Shown here one piece after another: positions 6,734 through 15,300 of a stretch of 46,541 nucleotides of DNA. This DNA comes from Streptomyces hiroshimensis (lineage in GTDB: Bacteria; Actinomycetota; Actinomycetes; Streptomycetales; Streptomycetaceae). The notes under the pieces were generated by a model that did no database searches, was not told the DNA's origin, and saw only the letters and a program-made list of their open reading frames with translations. The stretch's first letter is position 1. Every line of letters starts with the position of its first letter. The stretch lies in NCBI RefSeq assembly GCF_014650335.1, contig NZ_BMUT01000005.1:159021-205561 (forward strand), written 5' to 3'. The translations under genes were made by a program, and so were the position numbers.

Positions 6734-9700
6734 GTGCAGGGACGTTTCAAGAGGGATGGCAGCGCTGCGGCGGAGCCGGAGCCGCGCGGTGCGAACGACC
6801 GCGGCACGCCCGCCGGAGGACCGGCGGGCGACGGTTCCGCCGACCCGCAGCAGGCCACGTCAAAGGCGAAGGCCAAGGCGAACAAGGCCAAGCTGCCCAA
6901 TGGGCCCGGCTCACGAATAGCCCTGCGCAACTGGCGCATCAGCACCCGCCTCGTATCCCTGCTGGCCCTGCCCGTCGTCGCCGCGACGACGCTGGGTGGC
7001 CTGCGCATCAACGACGCGCTCAACAACGTCGAGCAGCTCGACCACATGAAGCTCCTCACGGAGATGACCGGTCGCGCGACCCTGCTGGCCAACGCGCTCC
7101 AGGAGGAGCGCGACAAGTCCGCCGGCCCGCTGGCCCGGGGTCTGACCGACGACGACGGCGTCACGGCGTCGCGGGAGAAGACCAACCAGGCGATCAGCGC
7201 CTTCACCGGGGCCACCCAGGGCGTGAAGCCGACCGACCCGACGATGGTCGGCGTGCAGACCACCCTGGTCGACATCAGCCGCCAGCTGAAGAAGATCCAG
7301 GAAGTCCGGGGCAACGCGTACAAGAACGAGCCCGAGTACATCGCCCGGACCGTCAACAACTACGACGGCCTGATCAACTCGCTGCTCTCGCTGTCCCAGG
7401 ACATGGCCCAGGCGACCAGCAACGCCGAGATGATCACCAGCACGCGTGCGCTGGCGACGTTCTCCGCGGCCAAGGAGTACGCCTCGATCCAGCGCGCCGT
7501 GATCAGCGCCGCGCTCGCCAACCCCAAGGGCGCCTACCTCTCGGGCAACGACCAGCAGTACGGCCGCGAGGCGTACGACGCCGAGAACGAGGCCATCCGC
7601 CGCTTCACCGCCATCCGCGGCGGCGACTCCCAGCAGCTGCTGCAGTCGATCAACGGCGGCAACGCGGACATCACCCAGGCCAAGACCTACACCGACCGCG
7701 TCTTCACCAAGAGCGAGGGCGTCAAGGGCGAGCCGAAGTCGTACAAGGACTGGTACGACCAGGCCTCGGTCAAGCTCGGCGAGATGTCCAAGATCGAGCA
7801 GACCCTGCTCTCCCAGATGGAGCAGAAGGCGCTCGAGCTGCGTGAGGACGCCCAGCAGGACGCCATCCTCAACGGTGTTCTGATCATCCTCGTTCTGGGT
7901 ATCTCGCTCGTCGGCTCCTTCGTCGTGGCCCGCTCCATGGTGCGCTCGCTGCGCCGTCTGCAGGACACCGCACAGAGGGTCGCCCAGGACCGTCTGCCCG
8001 AGCTCGTCAAGCAGCTGTCCGAGACCGACCCGCAGGACGTCGACACGTCCGTGGAGTCCGTCGGCGTGCACAGCCGCGACGAGATCGGCAAGGTGGCCGC
8101 GGCCTTCGACGACGTGCACCGCGAGGCCGTCCGCCTCGCCGCCGAGCAGGCCCTTCTGCGGGGCAACGTCAACGCGATGTTCACCAACCTCTCGCGCCGG
8201 AGCCAGGGCCTCATCCAGCGTCAGCTCTCGCTCATCTCCGAGCTCGAGAGCCGCGAGGCCGACCCCGACCAGCTGTCCTCGCTGTTCAAGCTCGACCACC
8301 TCGCGACCCGCATGCGCCGTAACGGCGAAAACCTCCTCGTCCTCGCGGGCGAGGAGCCGGGCCGCCGGTGGACCCGCCCCGTGCCGCTCGTCGACGTGCT
8401 CCGTGCCGCCGCCTCCGAGGTGGAGCAGTACGAGCGCATCGAGCTGAGCGGCGTGCCGCCGACGGAGGTCGCCGGCCGCGTCGTCAACGACCTCGTGCAC
8501 CTCCTCGCCGAGCTGCTCGAGAACGCGACCTCGTTCTCCTCGCCGCAGACCAAGGTCAAGGTCACCGGTCACGCGCTGCCCGACGGCCGCGTCCTGGTCG
8601 AGATCCACGACACCGGCATCGGCCTCTCCCAGGAGGACCTGGCGGCCATCAACGAGCGGCTCGCCAGCCCGCCGACCGTGGACGTCTCGGTCTCGCGCCG
8701 CATGGGTCTGTTCGTGGTCGGCCGCCTGTCCCTGCGACACGGCATCCGCATCCAGCTCCGTCCGTCCGACTCGGGCGGTACGACCGCGCTCGTCATGCTG
8801 CCGGTGGACGTCGCCCAGGGCGGCAAGAAGCCGATGCCCGGCGCCGTGCCCCCGGCCGCGGGCGGTGCGCCCGGCATCCCCGGTGGCAACCCCGGCGCCG
8901 CGGGCTCCGCGCCGCGCCGTCAGGTGCCGCCCGCCGCCGGCCAGCAGCGCCCCGCGCTGCCCCCGCGCCAGGGTGCGCCCGACGGCGGTCTGCCGACGCG
9001 ACCCGCCCCCGCGCCCGGCGGCGGTGCCAACCCCGCCGCGGGCAGCCTCTTCGACACCACGCCGCGCGGTGGTGCGGACCGTGCGCCCGCCCAGGGCTCC
9101 GGCGGCCGCCCCGCGCTGCCGACCCGTGGCAACGGCGGCCCCGCCGCCGTGCCGCCCCCGCCCCAGGCGGGCAAGGGCGGTGGCCGCGGCCGGCAGCAGC
9201 AGCCCGGCAAGTCCGGCCAGCAGGGCCAGGCCGGCCAGAGCGGCCAGCCCCGTGGCAACGGCGCCGGCGAGCTTCCGGCCCGTCAGGCCCCGAGCTGGGG
9301 CAGCGAGCAGGCCCCTGCCGCGCCCAAGGCCCCGAAGGCGCCCGCCGCCCCCGTGGACGACTGGCCGGTGTCCGGCAGCGGCTCCACGCGCTCCGCGCAG
9401 GACACCCCGCGCGGTCACGAGGACGTCGAGAGCACCGGGCAGTTCCCCGCGTCGCGTCCCGCTCTGCCCGCCGGGCCGGGCGACACCGCCGAGTTCCCGG
9501 CGATCGGGTCGGCTCCGGAGCCCCAGGGCACCACGGGCCGGTTCGCGCAGCCGCAGCACGGTGACGCGCCGAACAGCACGTCCGGCCAGTTCGCCCGCCC
9601 CGTGCAGGGCGACAACCCGAGCAGCACCTCCGGCCAGTACGACCGCCCCGCCCTCGGCGAGGCGCCGAACAGCACGTCGGGTCAGTACGCCCGCCCCGTG

Positions 9701-10420
9701 CAGGGCGACAACCCGAGCAGCACCTCCGGCCAGTACGACCGCCCGGAGCTCGACGACGACCCGCTGACCAGCACCACCGGTCAGTTCGCCCGTCCGGCGC
9801 TGCGCGAGTCCGGCCACAGCTCGCCGCTGTTCGAGGAGCTGGAGTCCAACTGGTTCCGCGGTGCCGCCGGCGAGGGCCAGGCCGCCGCGCCGGAGCAGAC
9901 CCCGGACCCGGCCTCCGGGCAGGACCTGCCGAAGCGTCAGCCGCGGCAGTCCCTCCAGGACCCGGAGCGCGGCCCGCTCGGTGCGGTCCCCCAGGCCCCG
10001 CAGGCTCCGCAGGCCGGTCGGCCGCCCCGGCCGGTCCGGCCGTCGCAGGCCCGCCCGGCCCCGCAGACCCGGCAGGCGCCGCAGGCGCCCCAGGCCCAGC
10101 AGGCTCCGGCCGACAACTGGCGCCAGTCCCCCAACGACGAGACCTGGCGCCGGGCCGAGCAGGTCCGCGAGCCCTCCGCGGGCGGCAAGACCGCTTCCGG
10201 GCTGCCGCGCCGTGTCCCCAAGGCGAACCTGGTCGAGGGCGCCGCGCAGGCGACGCAGCCGATCCAGCAGGTCGGTCCGCAGGTCTCGCGTGCACCCGAC
10301 GACGTGCGCGGCCGTCTGACCAACCTCCGCCGGGGCATCCAGCAGGGGCGTCAGGCCGGCACCACCTCGACCACGGGCAACCACACGGTTGACCCCACCA
10401 CTTACCAGCAGGAGCGTTAG
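6734..10420 (+). CDS. cvnA: Conservon sensor histidine kinase CvnA (first)
   Basis: About 1228 residues. The start is the GTG at 6734: AGAGGTTG precedes it by 8 nt, exactly as before the GTG of cvnA2. Layout: charged N-terminal stretch, first TM (~69-90), extracellular nitrate/nitrite-sensing-like region, second TM (~376-400), HAMP, a dimerisation region (LDHLATRMRRNGENLLVL), and a HATPase domain at ~585-692 with N-box AELLENATSFSSP, G1 EIHDTGIGLS and G2 MGLFVVGRLSLRHG. Then follows a Pro/Gly/Gln-rich disordered tail of over 500 residues with six 16-residue repeats and a conserved end (SGLPRRVPKANLVEG). Conservon CvnA is a membrane sensor acting with CvnB-D at the membrane. TTG-started cvnB follows at once. 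Confidence 0.93.
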   Translation: MQGRFKRDGSAAAEPEPRGANDRGTPAGGPAGDGSADPQQATSKAKAKANKAKLPNGPGSRIALRNWRISTRLVSLLALPVVAATTLGGLRINDALNNVEQLDHMKLLTEMTGRATLLANALQEERDKSAGPLARGLTDDDGVTASREKTNQAISAFTGATQGVKPTDPTMVGVQTTLVDISRQLKKIQEVRGNAYKNEPEYIARTVNNYDGLINSLLSLSQDMAQATSNAEMITSTRALATFSAAKEYASIQRAVISAALANPKGAYLSGNDQQYGREAYDAENEAIRRFTAIRGGDSQQLLQSINGGNADITQAKTYTDRVFTKSEGVKGEPKSYKDWYDQASVKLGEMSKIEQTLLSQMEQKALELREDAQQDAILNGVLIILVLGISLVGSFVVARSMVRSLRRLQDTAQRVAQDRLPELVKQLSETDPQDVDTSVESVGVHSRDEIGKVAAAFDDVHREAVRLAAEQALLRGNVNAMFTNLSRRSQGLIQRQLSLISELESREADPDQLSSLFKLDHLATRMRRNGENLLVLAGEEPGRRWTRPVPLVDVLRAAASEVEQYERIELSGVPPTEVAGRVVNDLVHLLAELLENATSFSSPQTKVKVTGHALPDGRVLVEIHDTGIGLSQEDLAAINERLASPPTVDVSVSRRMGLFVVGRLSLRHGIRIQLRPSDSGGTTALVMLPVDVAQGGKKPMPGAVPPAAGGAPGIPGGNPGAAGSAPRRQVPPAAGQQRPALPPRQGAPDGGLPTRPAPAPGGGANPAAGSLFDTTPRGGADRAPAQGSGGRPALPTRGNGGPAAVPPPPQAGKGGGRGRQQQPGKSGQQGQAGQSGQPRGNGAGELPARQAPSWGSEQAPAAPKAPKAPAAPVDDWPVSGSGSTRSAQDTPRGHEDVESTGQFPASRPALPAGPGDTAEFPAIGSAPEPQGTTGRFAQPQHGDAPNSTSGQFARPVQGDNPSSTSGQYDRPALGEAPNSTSGQYARPVQGDNPSSTSGQYDRPELDDDPLTSTTGQFARPALRESGHSSPLFEELESNWFRGAAGEGQAAAPEQTPDPASGQDLPKRQPRQSLQDPERGPLGAVPQAPQAPQAGRPPRPVRPSQARPAPQTRQAPQAPQAQQAPADNWRQSPNDETWRRAEQVREPSAGGKTASGLPRRVPKANLVEGAAQATQPIQQVGPQVSRAPDDVRGRLTNLRRGIQQGRQAGTTSTTGNHTVDPTTYQQER
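9527..9814 (+). repeat. Six 48-bp repeats coding 16-residue units in CvnA
   Basis: Units of 48 bp begin at 9527, 9575, 9623, 9671, 9719 and 9767. The core reads STSGQFARPVQGDNPS, with alternating STSGQYDRPALGEAPN types. Units 2-3 and 4-5 are almost identical as a 96-bp pair, so the array grew by duplication of a two-unit block. The first and last units are diverged. It lies in the disordered tail of the kinase, and copy number may vary between strains. Confidence 0.85.
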
Positions 10421-10843
10421 TTGAGTCCGATGAGCCAGGCGGCGCAGAACCTGAACTGGTTGATCACCAGTTTCGTGGAGAACACCCCAGGGGTGTCCCA
10501 CACCGTCGTGGTCTCCGCCGACGGACTCCTTCTGGCGATGTCCGAAGGGTTCCCGAGGGACCGCGCCGACCAGCTGGCGGCCGTCGCCTCCGGCCTGACC
10601 TCGCTGACCGCCGGTGCCTCCCGCATCTTCGAAGGCGGTCCGGTCAACCAGACCGTGGTGGAGATGGAGCGGGGCTTCCTCTTCATCATGTCCGTCTCCG
10701 ACGGCTCCTCGCTGGCCGTGCTGGCGCACCCCGAGTGCGACATCGGCCTCGTCGGCTACGAGATGGCCCTCCTCGTCGACCGCGCGGGCAACGTCCTCAC
10801 CCCGGACCTCCGCGCCGAGCTCCAGGGCAGCCTGCTGAACTGA
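10421..10843 (+). CDS. cvnB: Roadblock/LC7 protein CvnB (first)
   Basis: A 140-residue Roadblock/LC7 protein (NLNWLITSFVENTPGVSHTVVVSADGLLLAMS, then FEGGPVNQTVVEMERGFLFIMSVSDGSSLAVLAHPECDIGLVGYEMALLV). Such proteins in MglB/CvnB systems bind and regulate the partner small GTPase. The TTG directly after the cvnA stop is preferred to the ATG at 10430: AGGAG is 6 nt from the TTG, and the second copy has a GTG at the homologous place. It differs from CvnB2 at only two residues (P/A, V/I). The stretches 10427-10614 and 10695-10818 are base-for-base identical to the second copy. Confidence 0.95.
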   Translation: MSPMSQAAQNLNWLITSFVENTPGVSHTVVVSADGLLLAMSEGFPRDRADQLAAVASGLTSLTAGASRIFEGGPVNQTVVEMERGFLFIMSVSDGSSLAVLAHPECDIGLVGYEMALLVDRAGNVLTPDLRAELQGSLLN

Positions 10844-10947
10844 CCGATGTTTCCCGCAGATCCCGTCCGACCGTACGGCCGAAAACCCCCCACCGGCCCG
10901 CGCTCGACGGCATTATTGCCAGTCCTGCTGTCCTGTCCGGAGGATTC

Positions 10948-11355
10948 ATGACCCCGCCCGCCTCGCCCGGCCCGTACGGTGCCTCTCATCACGCGCCGTA
11001 CGGGAGTGAAGGCGAAGAGCCGCTGATCCGCCCCTACGCCATGACGGGCGGCCGTACCCGGCCGCGCTACCAGCTCGCCATCGAGGCGCTGGTCAGCTCC
11101 ACGGCCGACCCGGCCGTGCTCGGGAGCCTGCTCCCCGAGCACCAGCGGATCTGCCACCTGTGCCGCGAGGTGAAGTCGGTCGCCGAGGTCTCGGCGCTGC
11201 TGAACATGCCGCTCGGCGTGGCGCGCATTCTCGTCGCGGACCTGGCGGAGGCCGGCATGGTGGCGATCCACCAGCCGGGCGGCAGCGGCGAATCCGGCGG
11301 GACGCCGGATGTGACACTGCTCGAAAGGGTTCTCAGTGGACTTCGGAAGCTCTAG
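10948..11355 (+). CDS. cvnC: DUF742 protein CvnC (first)
   Basis: A 135-residue DUF742 protein. The ATG at 10948 (MTPPASPGPYG) has GGAGG 5 nt upstream, whereas the longer frame from 10735 overlaps cvnB. The conserved body starts LIRPYAMTGGRTRPRYQLAIEALV and continues RICHLCREVKSVAEVSALLNMPLGVARILVADLAEAGMVAIHQP, which looks like a winged helix with a CxxC pair (CHLC). In conservons CvnC is thought to associate with CvnB and CvnD at the membrane kinase; DNA binding has not been assigned. The 3' end overlaps cvnD by 20 bp, the same as in the second copy. CvnC1 has a much shorter N-terminal extension than CvnC2. Confidence 0.93.
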   Translation: MTPPASPGPYGASHHAPYGSEGEEPLIRPYAMTGGRTRPRYQLAIEALVSSTADPAVLGSLLPEHQRICHLCREVKSVAEVSALLNMPLGVARILVADLAEAGMVAIHQPGGSGESGGTPDVTLLERVLSGLRKL

Positions 11356-11932
11356 CGGGGGCGTGGGCGGCGGCGGTACGGGCCGCTCCACCACCTCCGC
11401 GAAGATCGTGGTGGCGGGCGGCTTCGGCGTGGGCAAGACCACGTTCGTCGGCGCGGTCTCGGAAATCAGTCCGCTGCGCACCGAAGCCGTCATGACCTCC
11501 GCCTCGGCGGGGATCGATGATCTGAGCCACGTTCAGGACAAGACCACGACGACCGTGGCGATGGATTTCGGCCGTATCACCCTGGATGACGACCTCATCC
11601 TGTATCTCTTCGGTACGCCGGGCCAGGACCGCTTCTGGTTCATGTGGGACGACCTGGTCCGCGGCGCCATCGGCGCCGTCGTCCTCGTCGACACCCGCCG
11701 CCTCGCCGACTGCTTCCCCGCGGTCGACTACTTCGAGAACAGCGGCCTGCCCTTCGTCATCGCCCTCAACGGCTTCGACGGACACCAGCCCTACGCCCCC
11801 GAAGAGGTCCGCGAGGCGCTGCAGATCGGGCCGGACACGCCGATCGTCACGACCGACGCCCGGCACCGCGGCGAGACGAAGAGCACCTTGATCACCCTGG
11901 TCGAGCACGCTCTGATGGCCCGGCTGAAGTAA
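11336..11932 (+). CDS. cvnD: Small GTPase CvnD (first)
   Basis: A 198-residue Ras-like/MglA-type GTP-binding protein started by GTG inside the end of cvnC (20-bp overlap). Motifs: P-loop GGFGVGKTT (~residues 29-37), switch region TTTVAMDFGRI, LFGTPGQDRFWFMW (DxxGQ-like switch II, with FGTPGQ), and base-recognition ALNGFDG, with N-x-x-D but no Lys (usual NKxD), a known feature of this family. It is the heterotrimeric-G-protein-like output of the conservon, proposed to cycle on CvnB-CvnC-CvnA. Bases 11621-11794 are identical to the second cvnD. Directly after its stop lies an 11-bp tandem repeat array. Confidence 0.95.
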   Translation: MDFGSSSGGVGGGGTGRSTTSAKIVVAGGFGVGKTTFVGAVSEISPLRTEAVMTSASAGIDDLSHVQDKTTTTVAMDFGRITLDDDLILYLFGTPGQDRFWFMWDDLVRGAIGAVVLVDTRRLADCFPAVDYFENSGLPFVIALNGFDGHQPYAPEEVREALQIGPDTPIVTTDARHRGETKSTLITLVEHALMARLK

Positions 11933-11935
11933 CTC

Positions 11936-12022
11936 TTCGTCAGATTTTCGCCGGTTCTCCGCCAGTTCTTCGCCAGTTCCCCGCCGGTTCTTCGCAGGCC
12001 TTTGTCAGCTCTTCGCCGACAA
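11936..12022. repeat. Degenerate 11-bp tandem repeat after cvnD
   Basis: Eight head-to-tail units of about 11 bp begin 3 bp after the cvnD1 stop, for example TTCGCCGGTTC, TCCGCCAGTTC, TTCGCCAGTTC, CCCGCCGGTTC. Consensus is TTCGCCRGTTC; the last three units are more diverged and one is 10 bp. An 11-bp period is not a multiple of three, so this is not a protein repeat, and it is close to the DNA helical period. Nothing similar follows cvnD2. Confidence 0.75.
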
Positions 12023-12272
12023 CTTCCGCAACGACCGGATCGTCGCGTGAAACGTTACGGAGGGGCTGTGGCATTGGACACGACCCGACGCAGAGTTCAT
12101 AACGTTTCGACAGAGAATCGACCGGACGCGGCAACCCACCGCGTTCGGTCGACTTCACTGTGCGCACATTTCGCCCGCCATTTGGCGCCGCTCGCTCTTA
12201 ATGCCCGTTTTATGTCGGGTAAATCGAGTGGCCTGGCGGGAGCCCCCGCTGTTTGGAATGCGCACCCCCGAC

Positions 12273-12286
12273 GTGCTGGAATTCCA
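12273..12286 (+). promoter_or_regulatory. Shared conservon upstream motif, copy 2
   Basis: GTGCTGGAATTCCA, identical to 6628-6641, 74 bp upstream of the cvnA2 start. It includes the perfect palindrome TGGAATTCCA. A related TTTGGAATGC precedes it by about 20 bp. Confidence 0.45.
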
Positions 12287-12360
12287 GGAACTGAGCAGTA
12301 ACGGCTCAGCCGAAAAACGGCACACAACCCGGGTGCCGACGCCGAGAGGTTGTTGGTCGA

Positions 12361-15300
12361 GTGACGCGCAGAAAGACGGGCGCCGCACAGCAGACGCAGG
12401 ACGGGCGAGGCAACTTCACCCCGCCGTCACGCGCAGCGGTGCCGCCTTCGCCTTCCCCTGCTTCCAGCGTGCCCGAAACCCCGGCTCCCACCGGGGGCAC
12501 GGGCGGCCGGTTCTCACCCCGCAACTGGCGGGTGCCCGTCCGGCTGAACGCGATCCTGATGATCCCCGTGATCGTGGCCCTCGTCTTCGGCGGCCTCGAC
12601 GTCAAGGGATCCGTCGACACCTGGGAAGAGGCGAAGGACGCCGCGAACACCGCGCGAGTGGTGCGCTCCGCGGCCACCTACGCCCACGCGGTGATCGACG
12701 AGCGCGACCTGACGGCCCAGCCGCTCCTGCAGAACCACCCCGACGACCCGGTCATCAAGAAGACCCGGGATGCCACGGACGCCGCCCGCGCGGAGTTCGA
12801 CAAGACCGTCAAGGACATGCCGGACACCCCGGCCCTGCGCCGCCGCATGAAGCTCTTCCGCGAGGCGGAAGGCAAGCTGCCCTCGCTGCGCAAGAACGCC
12901 TACAAGCCGGAGATGACCGGGGTCCAGACCGAGGACGGCTACGGCGCCATCCAGCGTCCCCTCATGGCCTTCGCCAACGAGCTGGGCTCGGGCCTCGGCA
13001 CCGACAACGTCGTCTCCTACGGCCGCATGGTCTACGCCGTCTCCCTGGCGAAGGCCGCCGAGTCGCTGCAGCGCTCCATCGGCACCCACCTGCTCGTCAA
13101 GCCGAGCAAGGACCCCAAGGAGCAGCAGCTCCAGCGGACGTCCTTCTCCTCCTACTACTTCCTCGAGTACATCGCCCGCGCCGAGTACGACGCGAGCGGC
13201 ACCGAGGACGACATCAGCCGCCTGAACGACGCCATCGCCACCAAGGCGAAGGCCTCGGAGCAGGACAAGGTCGCCCAAGCGATCATGGCCGGCAAGACGC
13301 CGGACCAGCTGGAGAAGGCCGGCATCACGGTGGCCGGCTGGCAGGACGCCGCCACCGCGAAGTTCGACGCCTACCGCTCGGTCGAGGTCTACCTCACCGA
13401 CAAGGCGGTGGACGAGGCCGAGAAGATCTCCTCCGACGCCCAGCGCGACGCGATCGTCAACTCCTCGATCATGATCGTGGCCCTGCTGCTCGCGTTCTTC
13501 GTGGCCGGCATGATGGCCCGCTCCATGAGCCGCAACATGCGCCACCTGCGGCGCGCCGCCTTCGACGTGGCCGAGCAGCGCCTGCCGGCCCTGGTCGACC
13601 AGCTGTCGCGGACCGACCCGGGCCGGGTCGACACCCGGGTCCAGCCGATCCCGATCACCACCCGGGACGAGATCGGCGAGGTCGCCCGCGCCTTCGACCA
13701 GGTCCACCGCGAGGCCGTCCGGCTCGCCGCCGAGCAGGCCCTGCTCCGTGGCAACGTCAACGCGATCTTCACCAACCTCTCGCGCCGCAACCAGAGCCTC
13801 ATCGAGGGTCAGCTGACCCTGATCACCGAGCTCGAGGAGCACGAGGCGGACCCGGACCAGCTGGAGAACCTCTTCCGCCTGGACCACCTGGCCACCCGTA
13901 TGCGCCGCAACGGCGAGAACCTCCTGGTCCTCGCCGGCGAGGAGCCCGGCCGCAGCTGGGACCAGCCGGTCCCGCTGGTGGACGTGCTGCGCGCCGCCTC
14001 CTCCGAGGTGGAGGCCTACGAGCGCATCGAGCTCTCGGGCGTCCCGGACGCCGACATCCACGGCCTCGCCGTGACCGACCTCGTGCACCTGCTCGCCGAG
14101 CTGCTGGAGAACGCCACCACGTTCTCCTCCCCGCACACCAAGGTCCGGGTGACCGCGACGCGGCTGCCCGACGGCCGGCTCATGGTCGAGATCCACGACA
14201 AGGGCATCGGCCTGACCGCCGAGGACTTCGCGGACATCAACCACAAGCTGGCCAACCCGCCGACCGTGGACGCCGCGATCTCCCAGCGCATGGGCCTGTT
14301 CGTGGTCGGCCGCCTGGCGACGCGCCACGGCATCCGGGTCCAGCTGCGCCCCTCGGGCGAGCAGGCCGGCACGACCTCGCTGGTCATGCTGCCGGACCGG
14401 ATCACGCACGGTGGCGGTGGCGAGGACGAGCTGTCCGGCGACGACTTCACCGTCTCCCAGATGGTCCCGGACCAGCAGCAGGCCGTGCCCCAGGCGGCGC
14501 CCCAGGCCGGCGCCGTGGGCGGCCGCATGCGCACCGCGGCGGAGCTGGGCTTCGACGACTCCCGCTACGAGCAGCGGCAGGAGGGCGCTCCGAGCGCCTC
14601 GCTGGACCCGGTGAACCGTTCCCGGCTCCGTGAGGAGCGGCGTGCGGCGCTGGAGGCGGCGGCCGACAACCGCCCGCTGTTCCGCGACGAGGTGCCCCAG
14701 CAGCCGCAGCACGAGCAGCAGCCGTCGTACGACCAGCAGCAGCCGGCCTACGACGAGCAGCGGTACGACGAGCAGGGCCCGCACCGGACCGCAGAGTTCC
14801 CGGCGCTGCCCGAGCAGCCGTACGAGCAGCCGTACGAGCAGTCCTATGAGCAGTCCTACGAGCAGCAGCAGCCGCAGCACGGCTACCCCGACTCCGGCTA
14901 CGCCGAGCAGGGCTACGCCGAGGCCGGCTACCCGCAGCAGCAGGCGTACGCCGAGCCCGAGGTGCCGACCCGGAACGACGTGTGGCAGCAGCCTGGTACG
15001 TACCAGGACGGCGGCCCGCAGGGTTACGGAGCGGATTCGGAATCACTGCCGCCCGCTGACACGGCGCAGCCCGAGCGCGTAGAGTTCGACCGTCCGGGCC
15101 CCTCTACGAGCGGCTCCCACTCGCTGACCGGGTCCGGTCTGCCGCGCCGCGCGACGCAGTGGCAGCAGTCCGAGTCTGTCGAAGAGGCCGCGGGGGCCGG
15201 CGAACCGGAGCAGCCCCAGCAGGACGTCTCACAGCAGCCTCACGAGGGTGACAACGCCGACTGGCGATCGGAGAACGACGAGCGCTGGCACCGTGCCGAG

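Larger units (their letters stand above)
11933..12360. other. Region between the two conservons
   Basis: 428 bp without a gene. It holds the 11-bp repeat array (11936-12022) and a moderately AT-rich stretch around 12100-12220. It also holds the shared motif GTGCTGGAATTCCA at 12273-12286 and AGAGGTTG just before the cvnA2 GTG. No strong intrinsic terminator for the first operon is visible, so readthrough into the second is possible. Confidence 0.5.

Noticed and set aside
6466..7845. An alternative plus-strand frame of 459 residues covering the start of cvnA
   Set aside because: It runs in another frame through the conserved kinase coding region and gives an Arg/Gln/Pro-rich product; cvnA homology lies in the other frame.
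6911..10729. A 1272-residue open frame on the minus strand
   Set aside because: It is the antisense shadow of cvnA1/cvnB1. High GC3 keeps this frame open; its product is Gly/Arg/Ala-rich with no recognisable domain. The same applies to long frames at 12514-14880, 12201-14633, 19366-21933, 22624-24198, 30738-32393 and 33909-35600.
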